From the NCBI GenBank assembly GCA_002360945.1, contig DERO01000017.1, positions 1 to 19,983 on the forward strand: 19,983 bases of DNA, written 5' to 3'. The DNA comes from Leclercia adecarboxylata. Its GTDB lineage: Bacteria; Pseudomonadota; Gammaproteobacteria; Enterobacterales; Enterobacteriaceae. Position numbers and translations under genes: made by a program. Each line of letters starts with the position of its first letter. Within the stretch, counting starts at the first letter, position 1. The notes under the pieces are model-generated. The model saw only the letters and a list, made by a program, of their open reading frames with translations. It had not been told where the DNA came from and did not search any database. This document shows, one piece after another, positions 10,267-17,956 of the stretch.

Positions 10267-11190
10267 TTATTCGCTCATGGCATCGCGCCAGAGCTTCTCC
10301 ACGATACGCTGGGCGCGGATCGCCTGTTCGCCCGCAGTTTCAGGAACCGTCTGATTTTGCACGCATTCGATAAAGTGACGGGCGCAGCCCGCAAAGCCGC
10401 GCTGCTCGAGAGTGCTTTGCCAGCCTGGAATGGCAGGCGTAACCACCCCTGCCCCACGCTCCTCACGCCACTCGCGCATGTCGGTGATATCCAGCAGCGC
10501 GCCGTCCGTTACCGCCTGGATCCACTCCCGCTGGCTACCCGCCCGGCGGTGCATGGAGGTGGTGATCTGCACATTGCCAGCGCTGAAATGGTGCTCGGCA
10601 TAGACCATCGCCCCCTGCTCGTTGGTCTGCAGCGTACCGCCGGTGAGCCGGGCGCTATCGCCCGCCAGCCACAGGGCGGTGTCCACCACGTGCAGATAAT
10701 CATCCAGCAGGGTGAAACGCAGATCGTTGGGCCCGATGCTGTCGGCGCGGTGCTTATCCATCCGCAGCGAGGCCGCATTACCGAGTTGGGTTTTCAGCTG
10801 CTGGTAGAGCGGCGCAAAGCGGCGGTTAAAACCCACCATCAGGGTGAGCTTCTTCTGCGCGGCAAGGTCAATCAGGCGCTCGGCGTCGGCCAGGTTGTCG
10901 GCCAGCGGTTTATCGACGCAGACATGGACGCCCGCTTTAAGCAATTCACTGACCACCTGGTAATGGGTGACGGTGGAAGTGTGAACAAACACCACATCGC
11001 ACGCGCGGGCCAGATCCTGTAGCGATTCATAATAAGGCATGCGCACCGACTCGCAGATCCGCAGGGCCTTATCCCGCGACGGCGACCAGGCGCCCTGTAA
11101 CGTCCAGTCTGTCGCGGCGCTCAGCACCGGCAGCCAGGCCTTCTGCGCGATCCCGCCCAGCCCTACAACGCCTACACGTAATTTTGCCAC
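10267..11190 (-). CDS. yceM: YceM (MviM), Gfo/Idh/MocA-family oxidoreductase
   Basis: The 307-residue protein has an N-terminal Rossmann fold with VGVVGLGGIAQKAWLP (dinucleotide binding, about residues 6-20) and the family motif VDKPLADN, whose lysine is the usual catalytic residue. The C-terminal alpha/beta domain starts near MVGFNRRFAPLY. Members reduce or oxidise sugars and similar compounds with NAD(P). The substrate of this one is not established, and the older name mviM reflects position next to mviN/murJ, not a proven virulence role. Its ATG is two bases past the yceH stop, which indicates cotranscription with yceH and rimJ. Confidence 0.93.
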   Translation of the reverse strand: MAKLRVGVVGLGGIAQKAWLPVLSAATDWTLQGAWSPSRDKALRICESVRMPYYESLQDLARACDVVFVHTSTVTHYQVVSELLKAGVHVCVDKPLADNLADAERLIDLAAQKKLTLMVGFNRRFAPLYQQLKTQLGNAASLRMDKHRADSIGPNDLRFTLLDDYLHVVDTALWLAGDSARLTGGTLQTNEQGAMVYAEHHFSAGNVQITTSMHRRAGSQREWIQAVTDGALLDITDMREWREERGAGVVTPAIPGWQSTLEQRGFAGCARHFIECVQNQTVPETAGEQAIRAQRIVEKLWRDAMSE

Positions 11191-11192
11191 CG

Positions 11193-11843
11193 TTAATCTC
11201 CCAGATGTGCCAGCAGCGAATCGAGTCGCTGCCTGAGTTCTTCGACTTCATTTTCCAGCGCCTCAACGCGGGCCACCAAGGACTCATCCGCGACTGGGGT
11301 TGCAGCTTCGGATGCCGCAACGGCGGTATCAACCTCGCCGCTGAAGAGGTGCATATAGCGGCTCTCACGCTTGCCCGGCTCCCGCGCCAGACGCAGAACA
11401 AAGGGGCCATCTTCCCGGGTGGCCAGACCCTCCAGCGCCTCCTCCACCTCCTGCATATCCGCGAACTCGTGCATCCGCGCGGCCCGGGTACGCAGCTCGC
11501 CCGGCGTCTGTGCCCCGCGTAGCAGCAGGGTGGCGACGAGCGCCACTTCAGCGGAGTTTAGCTTCAGGGCACCAAACTCGGAGTTGCAAAAACGCTGTTC
11601 GTATTTGGTGACGCGATTGCCAAAGCCGCTGACGGTACGTAGATAGTGGCGTTTGACCAGTTCATCGAGCTGATCCTGCACCTCATGCTCGGCGAGATTC
11701 ATCACCGGTTCACGGTTGGTTTTCTGATTGCAGGCCAGGGTGACCGCATTCACCGAGAGCGGATACTGTTCCGGCGTAGTGACCTGTTTTTCCAGCAGGC
11801 AGCCGATGACGCGCGCTTCAGTGGCGGTTAATTGGTATTTCAT
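11193..11843 (-). CDS. yceH: YceH, DUF480 winged-helix protein of unknown function
   Basis: The 216-residue protein begins [20 protein letters not shown] and matches the YceH/UPF0502 family. The family fold has two winged-helix units, roughly residues 1-90 and 90-170, suggesting DNA or protein binding, but no function is established. The last 30 residues ([20 protein letters not shown] onward) have clear heptads and should form a coiled coil, pointing to an oligomer. It lies nine bases after rimJ and two bases before yceM. Confidence 0.93.
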   Translation of the reverse strand: MKYQLTATEARVIGCLLEKQVTTPEQYPLSVNAVTLACNQKTNREPVMNLAEHEVQDQLDELVKRHYLRTVSGFGNRVTKYEQRFCNSEFGALKLNSAEVALVATLLLRGAQTPGELRTRAARMHEFADMQEVEEALEGLATREDGPFVLRLAREPGKRESRYMHLFSGEVDTAVAASEAATPVADESLVARVEALENEVEELRQRLDSLLAHLGD

Positions 11844-11852
11844 CTCTGTTCC

Positions 11853-12437
11853 TTAGCGCCCCGCGCTCCACTCTTTGGTTGTCAGCGCCGTCAGGACATG
11901 ATCGCGCCATTCGCCGTCAATCAGCAGGTAGTCTTTGGCGTAGCCCTCTTTCTCGAACCCGAGGCGTGCCAGCAGATCCCCGCTGCGCTGATTATGCGGC
12001 ATATAGTTGGCCATAATGCGGTGCATATGCTGGGTCCGCTGCATATAGCGGATCGCCGAGGTCAGCGCCTCAAACATCAGCCCCTGTCCCTGCCATTTTT
12101 GCCCGATGGAATAACCCAGGTAGCAGGCGTGAAAAGATCCCCGCACCACGTTAGAGAAGTTGGCGATCCCGACGATCTCTTTCTCATCCGGATCGAGCAG
12201 AGCAAAGTAGAACGCCGAGCCCTGCTTGTGGAACTCTGCAATCATGCCCAGCCGGGCCTGCCAGCCGGAAGGATAGCAGTGGCTTTCATCCCGCACGGGT
12301 TCCCAGGGTTTTAAAAACTGACGATTCTCAGCGTAGTAGTCCGCCAGACGCCAGGCATCACGCTCGTGCACCAGACGAACCACCAGCCGGTCGGTCGTCA
12401 GGCGCACTTTCGGCACATTACTGCGATAGCCAAACAT
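11853..12437 (-). CDS. rimJ: RimJ, ribosomal protein S5 N-alpha-acetyltransferase
   Basis: The 194-residue GNAT enzyme, the E. coli length, acetylates the N-terminal alanine of ribosomal protein S5 using acetyl-CoA. The start [20 protein letters not shown] was chosen because it matches the family and has AGGAAGGAG eight bases upstream. The frame stays open for 29 more codons upstream, but those do not resemble RimJ. The GNAT motif A is seen as [16 protein letters not shown] (acetyl-CoA pyrophosphate binding). It is first in the rimJ-yceH-yceM cluster and divergent from mdtH. Confidence 0.96.
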   Translation of the reverse strand: MFGYRSNVPKVRLTTDRLVVRLVHERDAWRLADYYAENRQFLKPWEPVRDESHCYPSGWQARLGMIAEFHKQGSAFYFALLDPDEKEIVGIANFSNVVRGSFHACYLGYSIGQKWQGQGLMFEALTSAIRYMQRTQHMHRIMANYMPHNQRSGDLLARLGFEKEGYAKDYLLIDGEWRDHVLTALTTKEWSAGR

Positions 12438-12671
12438 GGATACAACTCCTTCCTGTAACAACCTTGACCCGTTAGCTTTACTATACCTGCGCCGCTGCCG
12501 TCTGGGAAAACAGTGACATACCATTTTGAATACTTTTCACATTTTTCGATGAAAAGCCTCAATCAAAGTACCCTTTTGATAAAAAAATATTGTCGCCTGC
12601 GCGGTGGGAAAAACGCCGGCGAAACCGCAGAATATTAGCGCGCTCATCATTTTTATTTCCCTGGAGGGGAA
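12438..12671. promoter_or_regulatory. Divergent rimJ/mdtH control region with two adjacent dyads
   Basis: This 234-base space has no gene. A -10-like TATAGT on the minus strand (12480-12485) lies 43 bases before the rimJ start, with no good -35. The AT-rich centre holds two neighbouring inverted repeats: CTTTTCA-N10-TGAAAAG (12533-12556) and ATCAAA-N7-TTTGAT (12562-12580), followed by seven A. Either could be an operator for mdtH or a cruciform or hairpin. Neither matches a regulator site I can name with confidence. GGAGGGG lies just before the mdtH ATG. Confidence 0.45.
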
Positions 12672-13880
12672 ATGTCCCGTATCTCACAGGCCCGCCGTCT
12701 GGGTAAAGGCTTCCTGCTCGTTGATAACATGCTGGTTGTGCTCGGCTTTTTTGTCGTTTTCCCGCTTATTTCGATTCGCTTTGTCGATCAGATGGGCTGG
12801 GCGGCGCTGATGGTCGGCATCGCCCTGGGTCTGCGCCAGTTCGTTCAGCAGGGGCTGGGGGTGTTTGGCGGCGCGATTGCCGACCGCTTCGGCGCCAAAC
12901 CGATGATCGTCACCGGTATGCTGCTGCGGGCGGCGGGCTTTGCCACCATGGCCATTGCTCATGAACCCTGGCTGCTGTGGGTTTCCTGCTTTATCTCCGG
13001 TATTGGCGGCACCCTGTTCGACCCGCCGCGCACGGCGCTGGTGGTCAAACTGATCCGCCCTCAGCATCGCGGGCGCTTTTTCTCCTTGCTGATGATGCAG
13101 GACAGCGCCGGGGCGGTAGTGGGCGCGCTGCTGGGCAGTTGGCTGCTTCAGTATGACTTCCGTCTGGTTTGCGCCACCGGTGCGGTGCTGTTTATCCTTT
13201 GCGCGGGCTTCAATGCCTGGCTGCTGCCCGCCTGGAAGCTCTCCACCGTCAAAGCACCGGTGCGTGAGGGACTGGATCGGGTCTGGCGCGACAAACGCTT
13301 TATCACCTATGTGCTGACCCTCGCGGGCTACTATATGCTGGGGGTACAGGTGATGCTGATGCTGCCGATCATGGTCAACGATGTGGCGGGCTCGCCGGCG
13401 GCGGTCAAATGGATGTACGCCATTGAGGCCTGTCTCTCCCTGACCCTGCTCTACCCCATTGCCCGCTGGAGTGAAAAACGCTTCCGCCTCGAGCACCGCC
13501 TGATGGCGGGCCTGCTGCTGATGTCCCTGAGCATGCTGCCCATCGGGATGGTGAGCTCTCTGCAGCAGCTGTTTATGCTGATCTGCACATTCTATATCGG
13601 CTCTATCATTGCCGAACCGGCCCGCGAGACCCTGAGCGCCGAGCTGGCCGACCCGCGCGCGCGCGGCAGTTATATGGGCTTCAGCCGTCTCGGGCTGGCG
13701 ATTGGCGGCGCGCTGGGGTATGCCGGAGGCGGCTGGTTGTTTGATGCCGGGAAAGCTTTCAACCAGCCCGAGCTGCCGTGGGTGATGCTGGCCTTAATCG
13801 GCGTGATCACCTTCTTTGCGCTGGGCTGGCAGTTCAGCCACAAACGCCGTGTGCCCGTTATCCTGGAGCCTGGTGGCTAA
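12672..13880 (+). CDS. mdtH: MdtH, major facilitator drug efflux transporter
   Basis: The 402-residue inner-membrane protein equals the length of E. coli MdtH (YceL), whose overproduction gives resistance to the quinolones norfloxacin and enoxacin. About 12 hydrophobic segments are visible. The MFS motif A between segments 2 and 3 is [15 protein letters not shown] (about residues 68-82), with the conserved Asp-Arg. The start has GGAGGGG directly upstream and begins [20 protein letters not shown]. In E. coli the next gene is grxB; here yceB follows after 107 bases, so the usual neighbour is missing. Confidence 0.96.
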   Translation: MSRISQARRLGKGFLLVDNMLVVLGFFVVFPLISIRFVDQMGWAALMVGIALGLRQFVQQGLGVFGGAIADRFGAKPMIVTGMLLRAAGFATMAIAHEPWLLWVSCFISGIGGTLFDPPRTALVVKLIRPQHRGRFFSLLMMQDSAGAVVGALLGSWLLQYDFRLVCATGAVLFILCAGFNAWLLPAWKLSTVKAPVREGLDRVWRDKRFITYVLTLAGYYMLGVQVMLMLPIMVNDVAGSPAAVKWMYAIEACLSLTLLYPIARWSEKRFRLEHRLMAGLLLMSLSMLPIGMVSSLQQLFMLICTFYIGSIIAEPARETLSAELADPRARGSYMGFSRLGLAIGGALGYAGGGWLFDAGKAFNQPELPWVMLALIGVITFFALGWQFSHKRRVPVILEPGG

Positions 13881-13987
13881 TCGACTGACAGGTGCAGATA
13901 TCAGTTTTTTCTGCTGGTCTGACTCACTCTCCCCTGACATACTGGCGCGTCAGGATTGAAGCGCTGACATTTATGTCGAGGAAAACC

Positions 13988-14548
13988 ATGAAGAAGATCG
14001 TTATTGCCACTGCGTTGATCGTTAGCGGCCTGCTGGTTGGGTGTAATCAGCTTACCCAGTACACCGTCAGTGAACAGGAGATCAACCAGGCACTGCAAAA
14101 GCGCAATAACTTTGCGAAAGATATTGGCGTTCCGGGCGTGGCGGATGCGCATATCGTCCTGACCAACCTTGCCAGCCAGATTGGCCGCGAGGAGCCGAAC
14201 AAAGTGATGCTCTCCGGAGATGCCAGTCTGGACATGAACTCGCTGTTCGGTAGCCAGAAAGCCAACATCAAACTGAAATTAAAAGCGCTGCCGGTCTTCA
14301 ATAAAGATCAGGGTGCCATCTATCTCCAGCAGATGGAGATCGCCGATGCGGTGGTGTCGCCAGACAAAATGAAGCCGGTCCTGCAAACCCTGATGCCGTA
14401 TCTGAACCAGTCGCTGCAGAACTACTTTAACCAGCAGCCGGCCTACATCCTGCGCGAAGATAACAGCAAGGGTGAAGCTCTGGCGAAAAAATATGCAAAA
14501 GGCATCGAAGTGAAGCCGGGTGAGATTGTTATCCCCTTCGTCGATTAA
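13988..14548 (+). CDS. yceB: YceB, DUF1439 lipoprotein
   Basis: The start at MKKIVIATALIVSGLLVGCN gives 186 residues, the E. coli length, with GAGG six bases upstream. The open frame extends 32 codons further up, but that part is not family-like. The lipobox LLVGC puts the lipidated cysteine at residue 19. An asparagine at the next position does not signal inner-membrane retention, so it is probably an outer-membrane lipoprotein. The rest (LTQYTVSEQEINQALQKRNN to PGEIVIPFVD) matches the family, whose fold resembles lipid-binding SMP-type proteins. Its role is not known. A strong terminator follows. Confidence 0.93.
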   Translation: MKKIVIATALIVSGLLVGCNQLTQYTVSEQEINQALQKRNNFAKDIGVPGVADAHIVLTNLASQIGREEPNKVMLSGDASLDMNSLFGSQKANIKLKLKALPVFNKDQGAIYLQQMEIADAVVSPDKMKPVLQTLMPYLNQSLQNYFNQQPAYILREDNSKGEALAKKYAKGIEVKPGEIVIPFVD

Positions 14549-14554
14549 CCTCCA

Positions 14555-14578
14555 GGGCGCTCCGGCGCCCTTTTTTTT
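14555..14578 (+). terminator. Rho-independent terminator after yceB
   Basis: GGGCGC (14555-14560) and GCGCCC (14565-14570) form a six-pair GC stem with loop TCCG, followed directly by eight T. It lies six bases after the yceB stop and separates yceB from pyrC. Confidence 0.93.
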
Positions 14579-14594
14579 ACGGAAAAGGGTGCAA

Positions 14595-14610
14595 ACGAAA
14601 ACGTTTCCCC
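14595..14610 (+). promoter_or_regulatory. PurR box in the pyrC promoter
   Basis: ACGAAAACGTTTCCCC agrees with the PurR consensus ACGCAAACGTTTGCGT at 12 of 16 positions, including the central AAACGTTT. It lies just upstream of the -10 TATCCT (14612-14617), covering the -35 region. PurR is known to repress pyrC modestly in E. coli, so this is the expected operator. Confidence 0.8.
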
Positions 14611-14611
14611 C

Positions 14612-14652
14612 TATCCTTTGTGTCCGGCAAAAATCATCTCACTCAGCCGGAG
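14612..14652 (+). promoter_or_regulatory. pyrC promoter -10 and nucleotide-sensing leader hairpin
   Basis: TATCCT (14612-14617) is followed by TTGTGTCCGGC. In the leader CCGGC (14624-14628) can pair with GCCGG (14646-14650), which overlaps the Shine-Dalgarno GGAG (14649-14652). In E. coli, high CTP favours starting at the C seven bases past the -10 (here 14624), forming the stem and blocking translation. Low CTP favours the G at nine (14626), which loses two pairs and frees the site. The spacing here matches exactly, so the same control is inferred. Confidence 0.85.
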
Positions 14653-14659
14653 CCTATCC

Positions 14660-15706
14660 ATGACTGCACCATCCCAGGTTTTGAAAATTCGCCGCCCAGA
14701 CGACTGGCATATCCATCTTCGCGATGGCGATATGCTGAGTACTGTCGTGCCCTATACCAGTGAAATTTATGGCCGCGCGATTGTCATGCCAAACCTGGTG
14801 CCGCCCGTCACCACGGTCGACGCGGCGATTACCTATCGTCAGCGCATTCTTGACGCCGTGCCTGCCGGTCACGATTTTACCCCGCTGATGACCTGTTACC
14901 TGACCGACACCCTCGATCCGAACGAGATTGAACGCGGCTTTAACGAAGGGGTCTTTACCGCCGCCAAACTTTACCCGGCCAATGCCACCACCAATTCCAG
15001 CCACGGCGTGACCAGTATCGACGCGATTATGCCGGTGCTGGAGCGCATGGAGAAATTGGGGATGCCGCTGCTGGTGCACGGTGAAGTCACCCATGCCGAG
15101 ATCGATATCTTCGACCGGGAAGCGCGTTTTATCGATACCGTGATGGAGCCGCTGCGCCAGCGCCTGCCGGGCCTGAAAGTGGTGTTTGAACACATCACCA
15201 CCAAAGATGCGGCCGAGTACGTGCGCGATGGCAACGAGCTTCTGGCTGCCACCATCACCCCGCAGCACCTGATGTTCAACCGCAACCACATGCTGGTGGG
15301 AGGCGTGCGCCCTCACCTCTATTGCCTGCCGATCCTCAAGCGCAACATCCACCAGCAGGCGCTGCGTGAACTGGTTGCCAGCGGCTTTGAGCGCGCCTTC
15401 CTCGGCACCGACTCCGCCCCGCACGCCCGTCATCGCAAAGAGGCCAGCTGCGGCTGTGCAGGCTGCTTTAACGCCCCTACCGCACTGGCAAGCTATGCCC
15501 AGGTGTTTGACGAGATGAACGCCCTGCAGCACTTCGAGGCCTTCTGCTCCCTGAACGGCCCGCGCTTCTACGGCCTGCCGGTCAATGAGACCTTCGTTGA
15601 GCTTGTCCGCGAAGAGAGCAGCGTGGTGGAGTCTATCGCGCTGACGGATGACACCCTGATCCCGTTCCTCGCGGGTGAAACCGTGCACTGGACGGTAAAA
15701 CGCTAA
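14660..15706 (+). CDS. pyrC: PyrC, dihydroorotase
   Basis: The start [20 protein letters not shown] gives 348 residues, as in E. coli. The frame is open 14 codons further upstream but would run into the promoter. PyrC is the zinc enzyme that interconverts N-carbamoyl-aspartate and dihydroorotate, the third step of pyrimidine synthesis. The metal ligands are seen: His17 and His19 in WHIHLRDGD, the carboxylated lysine in [14 protein letters not shown], a histidine in VHGEVTH, one in FEHITT, and the catalytic aspartate in [15 protein letters not shown]. The cysteine-rich SCGCAGCF is typical of class II enzymes. It is transcribed alone, between the yceB terminator and the dinI promoter. Confidence 0.98.
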   Translation: MTAPSQVLKIRRPDDWHIHLRDGDMLSTVVPYTSEIYGRAIVMPNLVPPVTTVDAAITYRQRILDAVPAGHDFTPLMTCYLTDTLDPNEIERGFNEGVFTAAKLYPANATTNSSHGVTSIDAIMPVLERMEKLGMPLLVHGEVTHAEIDIFDREARFIDTVMEPLRQRLPGLKVVFEHITTKDAAEYVRDGNELLAATITPQHLMFNRNHMLVGGVRPHLYCLPILKRNIHQQALRELVASGFERAFLGTDSAPHARHRKEASCGCAGCFNAPTALASYAQVFDEMNALQHFEAFCSLNGPRFYGLPVNETFVELVREESSVVESIALTDDTLIPFLAGETVHWTVKR

Positions 15707-15723
15707 AAATTATTGGTCCCCTG

Positions 15724-15761
15724 TTGTAAGTTCATCAATATAACTGTATAAATAAACAGTA
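15724..15761 (+). promoter_or_regulatory. dinI promoter with LexA (SOS) box
   Basis: TTGTAA (15724-15729), 17 bases, then TATAAA (15747-15752) form a good sigma-70 promoter. The LexA box at 15742-15761, AACTGTATAAATAAACAGTA, has CTG-N10-CAG with an AT-rich centre, close to the consensus TACTGTATATAAAAACAGTA. It lies over the -10, so LexA bound there should block RNA polymerase. Induction after DNA damage is inferred from this and from E. coli dinI. Confidence 0.93.
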
Positions 15762-15780
15762 TATTACACAGGGGGCAACT

Positions 15781-16026
15781 ATGCGTATCGAAGTGACCAT
15801 TGCCAGGACAACTGCTTTGCCTGCTGGCGCGCTGGACGCGCTGGCGGGTGAATTATCCCGCCGTATAAATGACTCCTTCCCTGAACGTGATGGTGCAGTC
15901 ACCGTGCGTTATGCCGGGTCAAACAATCTTTCGGTCATCGGTGGCGCTAAAGAAGATAAAGAGCGCATCAGCGAAATTTTACAGGAAACCTGGGAGAGCG
16001 CTGACGACTGGTTTATTACCGATTAA
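15781..16026 (+). CDS. dinI: DinI, RecA-filament modulator
   Basis: The 81-residue protein equals the E. coli length. DinI binds RecA filaments, limits LexA and UmuD cleavage and stabilises filaments during the SOS response. The N-terminus MRIEVTIARTTALPAGALDA is the beta strand and first helix. The C-terminal helix EDKERISEILQETWESADDW is strongly acidic and is the part known to mimic DNA and bind RecA. GGGGG lies five bases before the ATG. The LexA-controlled promoter and a terminator make it a single-gene unit. Confidence 0.97.
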   Translation: MRIEVTIARTTALPAGALDALAGELSRRINDSFPERDGAVTVRYAGSNNLSVIGGAKEDKERISEILQETWESADDWFITD

Positions 16027-16048
16027 TTTTTGCTTCATTGTGTTTTTT

Positions 16049-16071
16049 GCCGGGTCGCCCCGGCTTTTTTT
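16049..16071 (+). terminator. Rho-independent terminator after dinI
   Basis: GCCGGG (16049-16054) and CCCGGC (16059-16064) form a six-pair GC stem with loop TCGC, followed by seven T. It lies 22 bases past the dinI stop. Confidence 0.93.
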
Positions 16072-16295
16072 CGTCCGTGCCACAAATAGTACGAATAATC
16101 TGAGTGACTCCCTCAAAAATCATCAGCAAGATGATGTTTTAATGTTCAAACAATCCTAAAACGCACAAATTTGTTGTGCTGCCTGTTTCTTTTTCCCTTC
16201 AGAAGCCTTATTTATTGATATACTGAAATTGCTTCAGAAAAACACGCATTGAACCTCACAGTCGTTGTCTTTTAACACGTATTCAGGGGGTTATG
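16072..16295 (+). promoter_or_regulatory. Upstream region of bssS with extended -10 promoter
   Basis: This AT-rich stretch of about 220 bases has no gene that I can support. TGATATACT (16216-16224) is a good extended -10 element (TG, one base, TATACT), about 72 bases before the bssS start, with no clear -35. Further up, ATCATC and GATGAT (16119-16135) make a small dyad with loop AGCAA. The long leader between promoter and ATG could carry post-transcriptional control, but I see no recognisable riboswitch. Confidence 0.5.
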
Positions 16296-16550
16296 ATGGA
16301 AAAGAATAATGAAGTCATCCAGACACATCCGCTTGTTGGCTGGGATATCAGCACTGTAGATAGCTACGATGCACTGATGCTGCGTTTGCATTACCAGACT
16401 CCGAATCACCCTGACACCGAAGAAGCGGAAGTTGGGCAAACGCTATGGTTAACCACAGACGTTGCACGTCAATTTATTTCTATTTTAGAAGCCGGTATTG
16501 CAAAAATAGAATCCAGTGACTACCAGGCAAATGAGTACCGGCGACATTGA
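16296..16550 (+). CDS. bssS: BssS (YceP), biofilm regulator
   Basis: The 84-residue protein matches E. coli BssS, with MEKNNEVIQTHPLVGWDIST at the start and QTLWLTTDVARQFISILEAG before the end NEYRRH. In E. coli it influences biofilm formation and indole/AI-2-related signalling, but its biochemical action is unknown. Two ATG codons stand in tandem (16293 and 16296). The second is chosen because the GGGGG is five bases before it and only two before the first, and because it gives the E. coli length. The small variable part is at about residues 37-44 (NHPDTEEA). Confidence 0.94.
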   Translation: MEKNNEVIQTHPLVGWDISTVDSYDALMLRLHYQTPNHPDTEEAEVGQTLWLTTDVARQFISILEAGIAKIESSDYQANEYRRH

Positions 16551-16575
16551 TGTAATGTCAAAACCTCACCCAAAA

Positions 16576-16602
16576 AGGCACCTGATGGTGCCTCATTTAT
16601 TT
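16576..16602 (+). terminator. Probable terminator after bssS
   Basis: AGGCACC (16576-16582) and GGTGCCT (16587-16593) form a perfect seven-pair stem with loop TGAT. The tail TCATTTATTT is T-rich but interrupted, so it may be only moderately efficient. It lies 25 bases after the bssS stop and 66 before the solA start. Confidence 0.7.
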
Positions 16603-16667
16603 CACCCTTGTATAACCATCACGTCTTAATTACCCTGCTAAGCAACGAAACGCGTAAAGAGAATCTG

Positions 16668-17786
16668 ATGAAATACGATTTAATTATTATTGGCAGCGGA
16701 TCTGTCGGTGCAGCGGCAGGTTATTACGCTACACGAGCCGGTCAAAACGTACTGATGATCGATGCCCATATGCCACCCCACAGCGAAGGGAGCCACCACG
16801 GCGACACGCGCCTGATGCGTCACGCTTACGGGGAAGGCGAACGCTATGTGCCGCTGGTTTTGCGCGCGCAGGCGCTATGGGATGAGCTGGCCGACATCAG
16901 CGGCGAGCCGGTCTTTGAACGCACCGGTGTGGTCAATCTCGGGCCGTCCGATTCGTCCTTCCTGGCGAACGTTGAGCAAAGCGCCCGCCAGTTTAATCTC
17001 AACCTCGAGCGGCTGGACGCGGCAGCGGTAATGAAGCGCTGGCCTGAAATTCAGGTTCCCGAGGGGTATATCGGTCTGTTTGAGGCCGAATCCGGGGTCC
17101 TGCGCAGCGAGTTGGCGATCAAAACCTGGATTGCGCTGGCGAAAGAGGCCGGCTGCGCCCAGCTGTTTAACTGCCCGGTCACCGCGATTACCCATCAGGA
17201 CGACGGCGTCACCGTCGAAACCCCGGAAGGTCCCTATCGCGCAAATCGCCTGCTGGTGAGCGCCGGAACCTGGGTATCGCGTCTGGTGCCTGGCCTGCCA
17301 GTCCAGCCGGTGCGCAAGGTCTTCTCATGGTTCCAGTCCGACGGCCGTTACAGCCATCAGAATCACTTCCCGGCCTTTACCGGCGAACTGCCTGACGGAG
17401 ATCAGTTCTACGGTTTCCCGTCGGAGAAAGATGCCCTGAAGATCGGTAAACACAACGGCGGGCAGGTGATCAACTCTCCGGAAGAGCGCAAGCCGTTTGG
17501 CGCCTATCCTGGCGACGGCTCTGAAGCCTTTAAATTCCTGCGCAACGTGCTGCCGGGGATCGGCGGTCTGTTATACGGGGCAGCCTGCACCTATGACAAC
17601 ACGCCGGATGAAGACTTCATCATCGACACCCTGCCGGGCTATGACAATACGCTGCTGATTACCGGCCTGAGCGGCCATGGGTTCAAATTCGCCAGCGTGC
17701 TGGGGGAGATTGCCGCACAATTCTCACAGCAGATCGCCCCGCCGTTTGATCTCACACCTTTCTCCCTGTCGCGCTTTAGCCGATAA
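16668..17786 (+). CDS. solA: SolA, N-methyl-L-tryptophan oxidase
   Basis: The 372-residue flavoenzyme has the E. coli length. It oxidatively demethylates N-methyl-L-tryptophan and, more weakly, other N-methyl amino acids such as sarcosine, giving formaldehyde and hydrogen peroxide. The FAD-binding motif is seen at the N-terminus ([15 protein letters not shown], GxGxxG at residues 9-14). Cys307 in YGAACTYD corresponds to the cysteine that carries covalent FAD in E. coli (Cys308). [17 protein letters not shown] and [17 protein letters not shown] are further family motifs. The frame extends 20 codons upstream without family similarity. The stop TAA overlaps an ATG (TAATG) in frame with yceO. Confidence 0.97.
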   Translation: MKYDLIIIGSGSVGAAAGYYATRAGQNVLMIDAHMPPHSEGSHHGDTRLMRHAYGEGERYVPLVLRAQALWDELADISGEPVFERTGVVNLGPSDSSFLANVEQSARQFNLNLERLDAAAVMKRWPEIQVPEGYIGLFEAESGVLRSELAIKTWIALAKEAGCAQLFNCPVTAITHQDDGVTVETPEGPYRANRLLVSAGTWVSRLVPGLPVQPVRKVFSWFQSDGRYSHQNHFPAFTGELPDGDQFYGFPSEKDALKIGKHNGGQVINSPEERKPFGAYPGDGSEAFKFLRNVLPGIGGLLYGAACTYDNTPDEDFIIDTLPGYDNTLLITGLSGHGFKFASVLGEIAAQFSQQIAPPFDLTPFSLSRFSR

Positions 17787-17790
17787 TGCT

Positions 17791-17820
17791 GAAAGGCTTC
17801 GGTTTACCGAAGCCTTTCAT
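17791..17820 (+). terminator. Strong hairpin after solA
   Basis: GAAAGGCTTCGG (17791-17802) and CCGAAGCCTTTC (17807-17818) form a perfect 12-pair stem with loop TTTA, four bases past the solA stop codon. The tail after the stem is ATTCC, so a T run is lacking. It may end solA mRNA inefficiently or protect its 3' end. It lies inside a possible upstream extension of yceO. Confidence 0.65.
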
Positions 17821-17842
17821 TCCTCCCATTACCGGTACCCTC

Positions 17843-17956
17843 ATGCGTCATATTGTTAATTATCTGGTCAATAATATTCGCGAGCATCTGATGCTCTATA
17901 TTGTGCTGTGGTCGCTCCTGGCGATCCTCGATATTCTGTACATTGTATTTTTCTGA
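17843..17956 (+). CDS. yceO: YceO, very small membrane protein
   Basis: A 37-residue frame starts MRHIVNYLVNNIREHLMLYI and ends ILYIVFF. It aligns along its whole length with the C-terminal 37 residues of E. coli YceO (46 residues, which has NNIREHLMLY and ends in aromatic residues). One hydrophobic segment (about residues 17-37) follows a positively charged part, so it is likely a single-span membrane protein with its N-terminus inside. No clear Shine-Dalgarno precedes this ATG. The frame is open upstream to an ATG at 17786 overlapping the solA stop (56 residues), but that extension reads through the hairpin and resembles E. coli only in its last residue. In E. coli YceO has been linked to biofilm and acid survival phenotypes; its molecular role is unknown. 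Confidence 0.8.
   Translation: MRHIVNYLVNNIREHLMLYIVLWSLLAILDILYIVFF

Noticed and set aside
10162..11022. A 286-codon plus-strand frame opposite yceM
   Set aside because: It starts inside the REP/hairpin area and runs antisense to a well-supported oxidoreductase gene.
12438..12524. N-terminal extension of rimJ by 29 codons
   Set aside because: The open frame continues, but the extension is unlike RimJ and would remove the strong AGGAAGGAG before the family start at 12437.
12684..13496. A 270-codon open frame on the minus strand opposite mdtH
   Set aside because: Its composition (rich in Gln, His, Arg, Gly) is typical of the antisense of a membrane protein gene. There is no supporting start signal or likeness.
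13881..13930. Terminator for mdtH (repeats around the TTTTTT run)
   Set aside because: Only four-pair stems can be drawn beside the T run, too weak to call.
13892..13987. N-terminal extension of yceB by 32 codons
   Set aside because: It would bury the lipoprotein signal sequence inside the protein. GAGG stands six bases before the ATG at 13988.
14654..15688. A 344-codon open frame on the minus strand opposite pyrC
   Set aside because: It is an antisense shadow of a GC-rich conserved gene. The product shows no family likeness and pyrC is certain on the other strand.
16119..16140. ATCATC/GATGAT dyad followed by GTTTT as a terminator
   Set aside because: The stem is short and AT-rich, and a much better dinI terminator already lies just upstream.
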